Below, piece by piece: positions 33,536 to 42,179 of a DNA stretch of 64,000 bases. This stretch comes from JAJUJL01 sp041736465 (GTDB lineage: Bacteria; Chloroflexota; Anaerolineae; Anaerolineales; UBA4823): contig JBGSTO010000266.1 in the NCBI GenBank assembly GCA_041736465.1, positions 21,497 to 85,496 of the forward strand, read 5' to 3'. Each line of letters opens with the position of its first letter. Position 1 is the first letter of the stretch. A model generated the notes under the pieces. It had not been told where the DNA came from. It saw only the letters and a program-made list of their open reading frames with translations, and searched no databases. The position numbers were made by a program, and so were the translations under genes.

Positions 33536-33564
33536 ATTATAGAGAAATCTCACAGCAGAGTCAA
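33536..33564 (-). promoter_or_regulatory. Sigma70 promoter of lacI and the LacI block
   Basis: TTGACT (33559-33564), 17-base spacer, TATAAT (33536-33541) on the minus strand. No other strong promoter was seen before the FGGY kinase, so this one may drive much of the downstream block. Confidence 0.75.
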
Positions 33565-33627
33565 TTACCCGCATGGGTGATTTGTTCCCAACCGGAAAAG
33601 CGGCTATCCCGCCTTCCCAGATAGCCA

Positions 33628-34665
33628 TCAAACGTCGACTTCGACCAGGATTTTTACCGTTTCAGCGTGTGGATCTGCCAATAAGTCAAATGCCTGCTGG
33701 ACTTCCTGCAGCGGAAAGCGATGAGTGATCAATCCCTGCAGATCTACCCGGCGTGCTGCCAGCATTAAGACCGCATCTTGAAAATTCCAGTTATATCCCT
33801 GTGATCCTGCCAGGGAGATCTCGCGCTGCACAAACAAATTGGCTGGCAAGGATACCTCAGGCTGCTCGAATAAACCCACCAGAACTGCTTTGCCCCCCTT
33901 GCGCAGTGACTGGAGCGTTTGCTGGAGCGTAATTTGGAGCCCGACAGCCTCAAAAGCTACCTCCACACCCAGGTTATCCGTCAGTTCTTTGATTTTCGAA
34001 ACGGCACCGCCCTGGTGATTGTCCAAAGCCGCGGCAGCGCCCATCTCCACCGCCTGCTCCAGCCGGAAGCGTCGCAAATCCACAACGAAAACCGGTTCGG
34101 CGCCTGCCAGACGTGCAGTTTGCAGCAGCAGCAGACCCACCGCTCCCGCACCAAAGATGGCGCACGATCGCCCCAGGGTTAGTCCGCTGAGCTTGAGTGC
34201 GTGTAAAGCGACCGACAGCGGCTCGAGCAGGGCGCCTTCGGCATACGTTGCGCCTGGTGGAAGCCGGTGCACCCAGCGCTCTGGCGCACAAAAGTGCGTC
34301 GTCAGGCCGCCTTGCCCGCGCCGGTATTGGAAGCTGATATCGGTGCATAAATGATACTGCCCGCGCAGGCAAAAATGGCAGGTGCCGCAGGCAATTACCG
34401 GCTCTACCGTCACCCTATCCCCGGGCTTCAGCCGGGAAACGCCCGCCCCTACTGCCACTACATTGCCGGATATTTCGTGCCCCACAGACACCGGCAGCGC
34501 CGCTGCCGGATGCTTGCCTTTGAAGATGTGCAGGTCACTGCCGCACAGGGTTACGGCACGCACGCCAATCAGTACGTCCTGCAGACCGGGCTCTGGCATC
34601 GGGCGTGAGAGCAGCTCCACTTTTCCCGGAGCGACAACGTGAGCCATGGGTATCTCAACTGGCAT
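33628..34665 (-). CDS. Zinc-dependent alcohol/polyol dehydrogenase (MDR family)
   Basis: A 345-residue medium-chain dehydrogenase. Catalytic-zinc ligands are in TLCGSDLHIF and VGHEISGNV. Structural-zinc cysteines are in CGTCHFCLRGQYHLC. The NAD-binding motif is GAGAVGLLLLQ with an Asp at the end of beta-2 (VFVVDLRR), favouring NAD. The closest families are threonine, sorbitol and galactitol/2-keto-3-deoxy sugar dehydrogenases. ATG at 34665 follows AAGGAGG and overlaps the FAH stop by 11 bases. In context it probably oxidises a deoxy-sugar acid or polyol. It is the last gene before the LacI promoter. Confidence 0.88.
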   Translation of the reverse strand: MPVEIPMAHVVAPGKVELLSRPMPEPGLQDVLIGVRAVTLCGSDLHIFKGKHPAAALPVSVGHEISGNVVAVGAGVSRLKPGDRVTVEPVIACGTCHFCLRGQYHLCTDISFQYRRGQGGLTTHFCAPERWVHRLPPGATYAEGALLEPLSVALHALKLSGLTLGRSCAIFGAGAVGLLLLQTARLAGAEPVFVVDLRRFRLEQAVEMGAAAALDNHQGGAVSKIKELTDNLGVEVAFEAVGLQITLQQTLQSLRKGGKAVLVGLFEQPEVSLPANLFVQREISLAGSQGYNWNFQDAVLMLAARRVDLQGLITHRFPLQEVQQAFDLLADPHAETVKILVEVDV

Positions 34666-35611
34666 GGTTTAGCGCCTCCTTCAAGACCGGGTTTTCTAAC
34701 CGCCCGAGACCTTCAATTTCGACACGCATACGATCGCCGGGTCTGACCGGCAAACGCGGATCTGCCGTATCCCCTCTCCGGCGAGGCGAGCCTGTCAGGA
34801 TCACATCTCCCGGTTCGAGGGTTGCCAGCCCGGAAATGTAGCTGACCAACGCGGGTACATCAAAGCGCATCTCGCCGGTGCAGGCATCCTGCACCAGTTC
34901 GTCGTTCAACCAGGTCCGCAGGCGTAAATTACCCGGTTCGAGCAGCTCATCACAGGTAACCAGCGCCGGTCCAAGCGGGCAAAAGCTATCCAGCATCTTA
35001 CCGCTGGTCCACTGCGAGCTGCGCGCCTGGATTTGAGGCGCGCCAACATCATTGGCAATCGTGAGTCCAGCCACATATTCCCATCCCCGTTCGGGAGGGA
35101 TTCGTCTGCCCACACGCCCGATCACCACCGCCAGTTCGCCTTCGTATTCCAGATAGTCTACTTCCGGAGGCAGGTACACGGCAGCTCCCTGCCCTGCCAG
35201 GCTGGTAGCAGTCTTGTGAAACAGCACCGGGTATGCTGGTGGATCAAAGCTCCCCGGCGGTATAGGCGGGTAGTTCAAGCCCACGCAAACCAGCTTGCCG
35301 GGTCGCAGCACAGGCGGCAGCAGGCTGACTTCATCCAGGGGGCTGGTAATCCCCAGGTTTAGCAGGCGGTCCGGCATCTCCGCCAGTTGAGAAACAATCT
35401 GCTGCCGTAGCTCGCTCAAGCCCTCCATCGCTTGTTTGCCAGCCTGCAGCAAGCTTTGCATTCCCTCGGAGATAATTTCCGCCGAGACAGGCGCCAGGTA
35501 GCCTGCCTGGGACGACCAGGTGTGCAGCGCATTCAAAGGATTAATGATCAGGTCACCTTCAAGCAGCCCGATGCCCGTATAATCATTCTTCCGGAAGCTC
35601 ACTAAGCGCAC
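34655..35611 (-). CDS. Fumarylacetoacetate hydrolase family protein
   Basis: A 318-residue protein with the FAH catalytic core. KLVCVGLNYPPI opens the domain, the metal ligands are in YLEYEGELAVVIGR, then VAGLTIANDVGA, and the C-terminal GDVILTGSP motif is present. GTG at 35611 is chosen because GGAGGT lies six bases upstream, and the longer ATG frame overlaps the preceding gene without a ribosome-binding site. The family cleaves C-C bonds of acylpyruvates or 2,4-diketo acids, or hydrates dienoates. Next to dehydratases and SDRs, a 2,4-diketo-3-deoxy sugar-acid hydrolase (as in non-phosphorylative rhamnose or fucose pathways) is a plausible role. Confidence 0.85.
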   Translation of the reverse strand: MRLVSFRKNDYTGIGLLEGDLIINPLNALHTWSSQAGYLAPVSAEIISEGMQSLLQAGKQAMEGLSELRQQIVSQLAEMPDRLLNLGITSPLDEVSLLPPVLRPGKLVCVGLNYPPIPPGSFDPPAYPVLFHKTATSLAGQGAAVYLPPEVDYLEYEGELAVVIGRVGRRIPPERGWEYVAGLTIANDVGAPQIQARSSQWTSGKMLDSFCPLGPALVTCDELLEPGNLRLRTWLNDELVQDACTGEMRFDVPALVSYISGLATLEPGDVILTGSPRRRGDTADPRLPVRPGDRMRVEIEGLGRLENPVLKEALNHAS

Positions 35612-35639
35612 AACACCACCTCCAGGAGCCAGATCGAAC

Positions 35640-36485
35640 TCAGCCGCCCGATAGAGTCTCGGTGAAATTGGGTGCACGCTTCTCGAGGAATGCGTTGCGC
35701 CCCTCGACAGAATCCGCACCGCCTCCCGTCCGCACCCGCATCTCTCGTTCTAAGGCAAGGCCAACTTCGTAGCCTTCACGCAGCCCGGTATTGACGCAGC
35801 GTTTACTGGCAGACACTGCCAGGGGGGCATTGGCTGCGATCTCTCCGGCGAGCGCGAGTGCTTTGATCAGCAGCTGCTCATCAGGAACCAGGTATTCCAC
35901 CAGTCCCATCTGATACGCTTCGGCAGCCTCCACAGTGCGCCCGGTCAGCAGCAGATCTAAAGCACGCCCGCGCCCGACCAGGCGCGGCAGGCGCTGTGTG
36001 CCGCTGCCAGAAGCAAAGGCGCCAACTTTAACCTCGGGGAAACCGATGCGCGCCGAATGGGCTGCCAGGCGCACGTCGCAGGCCAAAGTGAGCACCGCAC
36101 CGCCGCCCATCGCAAATCCATTGATCGCTGCCAGCACCGGCAGGCGAGAGGCTTCGATGGCGGCATTCAGACCGGCTTCGACATAATCGTTTTCCAACAG
36201 CCAACCCACGTCGGTGCTGAAATCACGGATATCCGAACCAACCGAGAATGAGCGCTCAAATCCGGTCAGCACCAGGCAGCGCACCTCCGGGTTGGCTTCC
36301 AGATCCAGCAGCGTGGCCCAAATTGCCCGCTTCACCCCGAAGCGCAGCACGCCTAACGGTCTCGATTGGATCGTCATGATCGCGACGCCAGGGCGCGGCT
36401 GTTCCACGACAACAGCTTCACGCTCCATCGGGCCGGGCGGGATGGTTGGATACTGCCGGTCTGCCTCCGGTAAGACAGGGCTCAT
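35640..36485 (-). CDS. Enoyl-CoA hydratase/isomerase family protein
   Basis: A 281-residue crotonase-fold enzyme. The oxyanion-hole segments are SVGSDIRDFS and INGFAMGGGAVLTLACDVRLA, followed by RIGFPEVKVGAFASGSGTQRLPRLVGRGRALDLLLTGR. The second catalytic Glu of classical hydratases is not clearly replaced, but the GSGTQRL segment differs from the usual GGTQRL by one inserted residue. Its ATG overlaps the CoA-transferase stop as ATGA, so the two are coupled. It would act on the CoA ester made by that transferase. Confidence 0.87.
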   Translation of the reverse strand: MSPVLPEADRQYPTIPPGPMEREAVVVEQPRPGVAIMTIQSRPLGVLRFGVKRAIWATLLDLEANPEVRCLVLTGFERSFSVGSDIRDFSTDVGWLLENDYVEAGLNAAIEASRLPVLAAINGFAMGGGAVLTLACDVRLAAHSARIGFPEVKVGAFASGSGTQRLPRLVGRGRALDLLLTGRTVEAAEAYQMGLVEYLVPDEQLLIKALALAGEIAANAPLAVSASKRCVNTGLREGYEVGLALEREMRVRTGGGADSVEGRNAFLEKRAPNFTETLSGG

Positions 36486-38098
36486 TGCACACCTCCATCA
36501 GGTTGGTAGCCAGGGCGAAGCCGTACCGGTAGATTCAGGCGCGGCTTTGCCAGGATATCTGCAGCCAGCTGCATTGGCTCTGCTGCGAATATGCGCGCAT
36601 CCATCTCTTTCAGGTGCGTGCTGACCCGCGGCGTAAACTGCATGAACGCCAGCACATCTCTGTGCACATCGATCCCGGGCGCCACCTCCACCAGGGTCAG
36701 ACCCTGCTCGTCGCGCTCGAATACCGCCCTTTCGGTAATGTAGAGCGCCTGCTGGCCCTGCCGGGCTGCATGCCAGCCGTTATATGAGATCTGTTCCAGG
36801 CGCTCGATAAACTTCGGATGCCGGCCTTCTTTCACGATGTTCAGCTTTCCACCGGACCAGGCAATTTGCAGGTCACCGGCAGTGTACGTGCCGCTGAAAA
36901 CCATCTTACGCGCACTTTGCGCGATGTTTTGAAAACCACCAATGCCGATGACCTTATCGCCAAACCGGCTGACGTTGACGCTCCCCTGGGAGTCGACCTG
37001 GGCAAAGGAAAGAAAAGCAAGGTCCAGCCCACCGCCGTCATAGAAGTCGAACTGGTAAGGCTGGTCGATCAGGGCGTCGTAGTTCACTGCCGCACCGGCA
37101 TCCACACCCGAGGCCGGAGCACCGCCGATCAGCCCTTGCTCGTTGGTGAGCACGATCTGCTCCAGAAAACCTTCCTCGGCGGCGATATTAGCGATCCCGG
37201 TGGAGATTCCCGCTCCCAGGTTGCATATCGCCCCCGGGAAAAGCTCCATAGCAGCCCGGCGAGCGATCGCTTTGCGGGCATCATTGGGCAAGCTGGGGAT
37301 CTGATCCAGCGGGATGCGCAGCTCGCCGGCATATGCCGGGCTGTATTCAGTCATGTAGGTTTGGCGCTGGTCAGGGTCCAGCACAACCAGATCTACCAGC
37401 ATTCCGGGAATTTTGACCTCCTTGGGCGGCAGCGTGCCGCGCCGCGCCAGCCGCGCCACCTGCACGATCACCACACCACCGGTATTGTGGGCAGCCTGCG
37501 CCATCGCCAGCATCTCGCCGAAAACCGCCTCGCGTTCCATGCTGATGTTGCCATCTTCATCCGCAGTCGTACCGCGCAGAAAAGCGATATCAATCCGGTA
37601 CGGTTTATAGCGCAGCCACTCGCGGCCGTCCACCTGTGCCAGCTCCACCAGCTCGTCTTTCGCACACTCGCTCTGCCTGCCGCCGCCGTAGCGCGGATCC
37701 ACAAAAGTGTGCAGCCCCACTTGTGAGAACAGGCCCGGGCGCCCGGCAGCGATCTCGCGCATCAACTGCGAAAGCGTCCCCTGCGGCAGAGTGTAGGCCT
37801 CGACCTGGTTGCGGCGCGCCATCTCCTGTATCGGCGGAGTATTGACCAGCGCCCCGGTCACAATGCGTTTGAGCAGCTCGGGGTGCGCCAGGCGCCCCAC
37901 GCCCTGGGTGGACATGTCGCCGATGCCCACCGGGTGAAGCAGGGTGAGCTGCCTGGGTTTGCGGGTTGACTCAAAGCGGGCTGCCAAGGCCACGATCAAT
38001 GCCTCTGGAACCGCATGTCCGCCGCCTGAGCCGCCAATCAGCACGGTGTCACCATCTTCAACCAGTTGTACGGCTTCTTCAAGAGAGACGATACGCAC
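36482..38098 (-). CDS. Acetate/propionate CoA-transferase (YdiF-type)
   Basis: A 538-residue fused alpha-beta class I CoA-transferase. The glycine-rich N-terminal motif is VEDGDTVLIGGSGGGHAVPEALI, the catalytic-glutamate block is VLTNEQGLIGGAPASG (near residue 320), and GLTLVEVAPGIDVHRDVLAFM ends the second half. It would exchange CoA between acetyl-CoA and a short carboxylic acid. GTG at 38098 is the start, with AGGAG ten bases upstream. It is translationally coupled to the enoyl-CoA hydratase, which suggests activation then hydration or dehydration of a short acid formed by this cluster. Confidence 0.88.
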   Translation of the reverse strand: MRIVSLEEAVQLVEDGDTVLIGGSGGGHAVPEALIVALAARFESTRKPRQLTLLHPVGIGDMSTQGVGRLAHPELLKRIVTGALVNTPPIQEMARRNQVEAYTLPQGTLSQLMREIAAGRPGLFSQVGLHTFVDPRYGGGRQSECAKDELVELAQVDGREWLRYKPYRIDIAFLRGTTADEDGNISMEREAVFGEMLAMAQAAHNTGGVVIVQVARLARRGTLPPKEVKIPGMLVDLVVLDPDQRQTYMTEYSPAYAGELRIPLDQIPSLPNDARKAIARRAAMELFPGAICNLGAGISTGIANIAAEEGFLEQIVLTNEQGLIGGAPASGVDAGAAVNYDALIDQPYQFDFYDGGGLDLAFLSFAQVDSQGSVNVSRFGDKVIGIGGFQNIAQSARKMVFSGTYTAGDLQIAWSGGKLNIVKEGRHPKFIERLEQISYNGWHAARQGQQALYITERAVFERDEQGLTLVEVAPGIDVHRDVLAFMQFTPRVSTHLKEMDARIFAAEPMQLAADILAKPRLNLPVRLRPGYQPDGGVQ

Positions 38099-38122
38099 AG
38101 GTCATTTACTCCTATTTTGCTT

Positions 38123-39568
38123 TCATTCTGCCTTGATCGTTTTCAAAATCTCGGCCTCAGGCGAATTTTTATAAAAATCATCCAACGGGTAGCAGCCCGA
38201 AACCATGCCGTTGCGCGGCGCGGTTGTGCAATCGCTGAAGGTACGGCAGATGCGCTTGCGGTCCAGGACGCGCCCGGCAAGCACATCGGCTGGCATCTCC
38301 GGATACGCCAGCACCATACGGCCCAAGCCGGCAAAATCGATCATGCCAGTACGTACGGTAAACTGCGCCACATGCGGCAGCCATTCCTGCAGATAGCTGT
38401 AGCCGGTGCCTACCATAGCCATGTCCGGAAAACGCGCTTTGATCTCGGCATGCGCGTTGATCATGCGCGCCACTCCCACCAATGGGTCTTCGGGAGGCTG
38501 GTAGCCATCCGATGGCGGAAAATATGCCGGGCGCTGCATATGCGGGTTGTAGTACGGGCTGCCAGCAGAAAGGTTTACCAGCTGGATATCCAGGGAGCGC
38601 AGCAGTTCGATAAACTGCACTGCTTCCTCTACCCGCGGCTGAAGGGGATCATCGTGATCCGCGCCAAATGCAAACGGGTAGCGACCATGCTCATCGCGAT
38701 GAATCAGCGGCTGCCCTACCCCGTCCTCCCCCGGGCGGAAGGGTGGGAAATCATAGACGCTGAAGCGCACACCAATCATCAAACCCGGCGAGTCTCGGCG
38801 AATTCCCGCCACGATCTCGCGTAGAAACCGTGTGCGATTCTCGAAACTGCCTCCGTAAGGTCCCGGGCGGGTATAAGCGCTCAGGAATTCGTGTCCTAAG
38901 TAGCCGTGACAGTGCTTAAGATCGACGAAGTCGAAACCCAGGGATTGAGCCTGCCGGGCAGCGCGCACGAACTCTGCAATCAGCGCCTCAATCTCCACAT
39001 CTGTCAGCACCGGCAGCGCCGGATCGACCTGATAAATCTTTTCCAGTACGGGGTGGTGATAGAGGATGCGCGGTTCCAGGCGCTTCTTCTCATTCGGACG
39101 GGCGAAACGTCCCGAGTGCGTCAGCTGCAAACCCAGCAGCAGGTCGCTGGTATCGCCATAAGTCTGCCGGTGCGCCTGCAGCAGCGTCTCGCGCAGCTTC
39201 GCCAAACCACTCAACGTACTGTCCAGGATCATGAGCTGGTTCGGATTGGCGCGGCCGTCAGGGCGAACCGCCACCGCCTCTCCACCCCAGATCAGTTTTG
39301 CACCCGAGCGCCCAAAATTGCCCCAGCGGCGCAGCGTGTTCTCTGTTGGCAGCCCGTTGTCTTCGCCATCCCAACCTTCCATGGGTAGGATGCAGAAACG
39401 ATTGCCGATCTTTTTCCCACCGGACAGTACATAAGACTGCGCCAGAGGGCCATCGGGGGCGGGCTGCAGTTCCTCATCGAACGGCAGGTGGATGCCCAAA
39501 GCAGCAGTGTACTGGCGAAAGTCTTGAGGCGTACGCAGGCGGGCTACTCGAGTATAAGGATTGGCCAT
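38123..39568 (-). CDS. Old-yellow-enzyme family NADH:flavin oxidoreductase
   Basis: A 481-residue FMN-binding TIM-barrel protein. Conserved blocks are NRFCILPMEGWDG, KLIWGGEAVAV, LQLTHSGRFARP, DLKHCHGYLGHEFLSAYTRP and GGSFENRTRFLREIV, as in the catalytic domain of 2,4-dienoyl-CoA reductase. A small cysteine cluster near the end (ICRTFSDCTTAP, then SGCYPLD) could hold iron-sulfur, but the large C-terminal FAD/NADPH domain of DCR is missing. ATG at 39568 follows AGGAG, and a longer frame would cover the KDPG-aldolase 3' end. It probably reduces an enoate or dienoate in the acid-sugar pathway. Confidence 0.85.
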   Translation of the reverse strand: MANPYTRVARLRTPQDFRQYTAALGIHLPFDEELQPAPDGPLAQSYVLSGGKKIGNRFCILPMEGWDGEDNGLPTENTLRRWGNFGRSGAKLIWGGEAVAVRPDGRANPNQLMILDSTLSGLAKLRETLLQAHRQTYGDTSDLLLGLQLTHSGRFARPNEKKRLEPRILYHHPVLEKIYQVDPALPVLTDVEIEALIAEFVRAARQAQSLGFDFVDLKHCHGYLGHEFLSAYTRPGPYGGSFENRTRFLREIVAGIRRDSPGLMIGVRFSVYDFPPFRPGEDGVGQPLIHRDEHGRYPFAFGADHDDPLQPRVEEAVQFIELLRSLDIQLVNLSAGSPYYNPHMQRPAYFPPSDGYQPPEDPLVGVARMINAHAEIKARFPDMAMVGTGYSYLQEWLPHVAQFTVRTGMIDFAGLGRMVLAYPEMPADVLAGRVLDRKRICRTFSDCTTAPRNGMVSGCYPLDDFYKNSPEAEILKTIKAE

Positions 39569-39585
39569 GATTGCTCCTGTTATTC

Positions 39586-40272
39586 TTAGATATTCAATGG
39601 TCGTTTTTGGCGAAAATCGCGAATCCAACCCAGCGCCTGTGAGGCAATGTTCTGGATGGAAGCAAAGTCGCCTGCCGCTACCAGATCCTTGCGCACTAAC
39701 TGGCTGCCCATTCCAACGCAGGCTGCGCCGGCATCGAACCAGGCGCGCAGGTTGTCTTCCTTCGGCTCGACACCGCCGGTGGGCATCAATCGGGTCCACG
39801 GCATCGGTCCAAGCACATTCTTGATGAATGCCGGGCCGCCTACCTGGCCTCCCGGAAACACCTTGACGATCTCCACGCCCAGTTCCTCAGCCGTAGAGAT
39901 CTCACTCACCGTGCCGCAGCCAGGGGAGTAGGGCACTTTTCTGCGGTTGCAAACCCTGGCTACTTCCGGGTTCAATACCGGTCCGACGATGAAATCGGCG
40001 CCCAGCTGCAGATACAATGAAGCCGTCCCGGCGTCCAGAATCGAGCCAGCGCCTAAAACCAGGCGGTCATCTGACCGGAAGCGGCGGAACACCTCCTGGA
40101 AGACAAGGTGCGCGCCGTCGCCGCGGTTGGTAAATTCGATCGTGCGCACACCCGCCTGCAAGCAAGCTTCAATGATCCGGCAAGCGGTATCCACGTCACT
40201 GTGGTAGAAAAGTGGCACCAGACCGGTTTCCAGCATGGCGTGTAAAGTATGTAAACGACTATGTTTTGACAT
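39586..40272 (-). CDS. eda: KDPG/KHG aldolase
   Basis: A 228-residue class I aldolase that would split 2-keto-3-deoxy-6-phosphogluconate to pyruvate and glyceraldehyde-3-phosphate. The barrel has TIEFTNRGDG with the catalytic glutamate, FIVGPVLNPEVARVCN, the Schiff-base lysine in EIVKVFPGG, and PTGGVEPKEDNLRAWFDAG. ATG at 40272 follows AAGGAT. It directly follows the sugar kinase (23-base gap), giving the standard KdgK-Eda pair for uronate catabolism. Confidence 0.92.
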   Translation of the reverse strand: MSKHSRLHTLHAMLETGLVPLFYHSDVDTACRIIEACLQAGVRTIEFTNRGDGAHLVFQEVFRRFRSDDRLVLGAGSILDAGTASLYLQLGADFIVGPVLNPEVARVCNRRKVPYSPGCGTVSEISTAEELGVEIVKVFPGGQVGGPAFIKNVLGPMPWTRLMPTGGVEPKEDNLRAWFDAGAACVGMGSQLVRKDLVAAGDFASIQNIASQALGWIRDFRQKRPLNI

Positions 40273-40295
40273 TAGATATCCTTTTTATTCCGCTC

Positions 40296-41351
40296 TTAAC
40301 GGCTCACTCGCCCAGAGGCGTCGCCGCCCATCAATTTCTCGACCTCGGAAACGGAGACCAGGTTGAAATCTCCGAATATTGTGTGCTTGAGCGCAGACGC
40401 GGCTACGGCAAAGTTCAATGCCTTTTGGGAAGCCTGTCCAAATGTGTTCAAACCATAGATCAACCCCGCGACGAAGCTGTCGCCCCCGCCAACACGATCT
40501 ACGATATGTGTGATATCGAAAAACGGACCAAAGTACAGCTCTCCCTTGCGCCACAGCACTGCACTCCAGGTATTGTGGCTGGCGGAAATCGAACCGCGCA
40601 GCGTGATGGCTATGGTGTGCAGGTTGGGGAATCGCCGGGCAATCTGCTCGCACACATGCCGGTATTTCTCGGCCTCTAATTTTCCGGAAGTGACGTCTGT
40701 GTCTGGCGCATGAATGCCAAACACCTTGGCGGCGTCTTCTTCATTGCCAACCGCAACATCACATAACGAAACCAGCTCAGACATCACCTCACCCGCAGAA
40801 CGTCCCCATTTCCACAGTTTGGCGCGGTAGTTCAGATCCGCCGAAACCGTCAGCCCGGCTGAGCGTGCCGCCTGAACTGCTTCCAGGCAGGCAGCTGCTG
40901 CTCCCTGAGAGATTGCCGGAGTGATACCGGTCCAATGGAACCAGTCAGGAACATTGTGTGTTGCGCCTGCTGCTTGAAAAACTGCCGTCCAGTCGATCAT
41001 TCCCGGTTGGATGCTGGCAAAGGACGAGCCGGCGCGGTCATAGATCACCTTACTGCCGCGCTGCACCGCCCCGTGCTCCAGAAAATAAATTCCAATCCGG
41101 TCGCCTCCTCGGGCGATGTGCGCTGTGCCAACACCATATTGGCGCAGAAACTGTACGCAGGCCTCGCCCAAATCGTTGGCTGGCAAACGGGTGACAAAGT
41201 CTGTGGAGATGCCAAAGTTGGCCAACGATACAGCCACGTTGGACTCCCCGCCTCCGTAGACGATGTCGAAGCTGCGCGCCTGCCCGAAGCGCTGAAACCC
41301 TGGGGGAGACAGGCGCATCATGATTTCACCAAAAGTAACTACGTGTGTCAT
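40296..41351 (-). CDS. kdgK: 2-keto-3-deoxygluconate kinase (PfkB family)
   Basis: A 351-residue ribokinase-family kinase. The N-terminal motif is TFGEIMMRLSPPGFQRFGQARSF, GGGESNVAVSLANFG follows, and the catalytic base is in DRVGGGDSFVAGLIYG near residue 290. The wording FGEIMMRLSPPG is typical of KdgK. Followed at once by KDPG aldolase and preceded by an SDR and unsaturated uronyl hydrolase, it fits phosphorylation of KDG. The C-terminus continues normally to residue 351. Confidence 0.9.
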   Translation of the reverse strand: MTHVVTFGEIMMRLSPPGFQRFGQARSFDIVYGGGESNVAVSLANFGISTDFVTRLPANDLGEACVQFLRQYGVGTAHIARGGDRIGIYFLEHGAVQRGSKVIYDRAGSSFASIQPGMIDWTAVFQAAGATHNVPDWFHWTGITPAISQGAAAACLEAVQAARSAGLTVSADLNYRAKLWKWGRSAGEVMSELVSLCDVAVGNEEDAAKVFGIHAPDTDVTSGKLEAEKYRHVCEQIARRFPNLHTIAITLRGSISASHNTWSAVLWRKGELYFGPFFDITHIVDRVGGGDSFVAGLIYGLNTFGQASQKALNFAVAASALKHTIFGDFNLVSVSEVEKLMGGDASGRVSR

Positions 41352-41399
41352 CCTTCGCCCTCCTGTTCAAAGGTTTCGAGTTATGATCCAATGCTTTAT

Positions 41400-42179
41400 T
41401 TACAAGCGATGTAAATGGAAACCACCGTCGACGTTGATCACCTCGCCGGTGGAATAGGGCAGCAATCCTGCAGCGATTGCCGCCACCGCTTTACCAACAT
41501 CTTCCGGCTGGCCCCACCGGCGGATCGGAGTCAGCCCTTCTTCCAGGATCATGCGATCGTATTTATCCTTTACCACTGAAGTCAAGTCTGTGGCAATAAT
41601 TCCGGGCCGTATCTCGTACACATGGATGCCGTACTCTGCCAGCCGGTCTGCCCATAGGGTGGTCGTCATGCTCAAGCCTGCCTTGGAAATACAATATTCG
41701 GCACGCGCTGGGCTGCTGGTGTAGGCGCTGATTGAGCTAATATTGATAATTTTTGGATCTTGAATCTCCCCCAGCCCGAGCAAGCGTATCATCTCATTGG
41801 CGACACGCTGGGTCAGGAAAAATGGTCCCTTCAAATTGATGCCAAGCACTTCATCGTAGCTCTGAACACCCACCTCGAGCATATCCATGCGCTTCTTGGG
41901 ACCCACGCCGGCGTTGTTCACCAGCAGATCGATGCGCTTGAACTGATCCAGGGTTTGCTCTACCATGTCGTACAGATTGTCCAGGTTTGCCAGGTCAGCC
42001 TGGACGAGCAATACCCGGCTGCCCTGGGCTTCCGCTATCTGTTTGACCTGCATGGCTGCGCCTTCATCTTTGCGGTAATTGACCACCAGGTTCCAACCCT
42101 GCGCTGCCAACGCCAGACAGATACCCCTGCCGATCCCTCGGCTGCCGCCCGTAACCAGAGCTACTTTACCACTCGCCAT
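41400..42179 (-). CDS. SDR oxidoreductase, FabG/KduD-like
   Basis: A 259-residue short-chain dehydrogenase. The cofactor site is ALVTGGSRGIGRGI, NNAG is in LLVNNAGVG, and the catalytic Ser, Tyr and Lys are in INISSISAYTSSPARAEYCISKAGL. ATG at 42179 is preferred (GGAGG eight bases upstream), giving a 14-base overlap with the GH88 gene. In the uronate context the natural proposal is KduD-type reduction/oxidation of 3-deoxy-hexosulose uronate, although the family name often given is 3-ketoacyl-ACP reductase. Its context rather than its motifs supports the uronate role. Confidence 0.85.
   Translation of the reverse strand: MASGKVALVTGGSRGIGRGICLALAAQGWNLVVNYRKDEGAAMQVKQIAEAQGSRVLLVQADLANLDNLYDMVEQTLDQFKRIDLLVNNAGVGPKKRMDMLEVGVQSYDEVLGINLKGPFFLTQRVANEMIRLLGLGEIQDPKIINISSISAYTSSPARAEYCISKAGLSMTTTLWADRLAEYGIHVYEIRPGIIATDLTSVVKDKYDRMILEEGLTPIRRWGQPEDVGKAVAAIAAGLLPYSTGEVINVDGGFHLHRL

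Noticed and set aside
36818..37726. Open frame of 302 codons opposite the CoA-transferase
   Set aside because: The minus-strand gene has full catalytic motifs, and the opposite frame is low-information and His/Arg-rich with no family resemblance.
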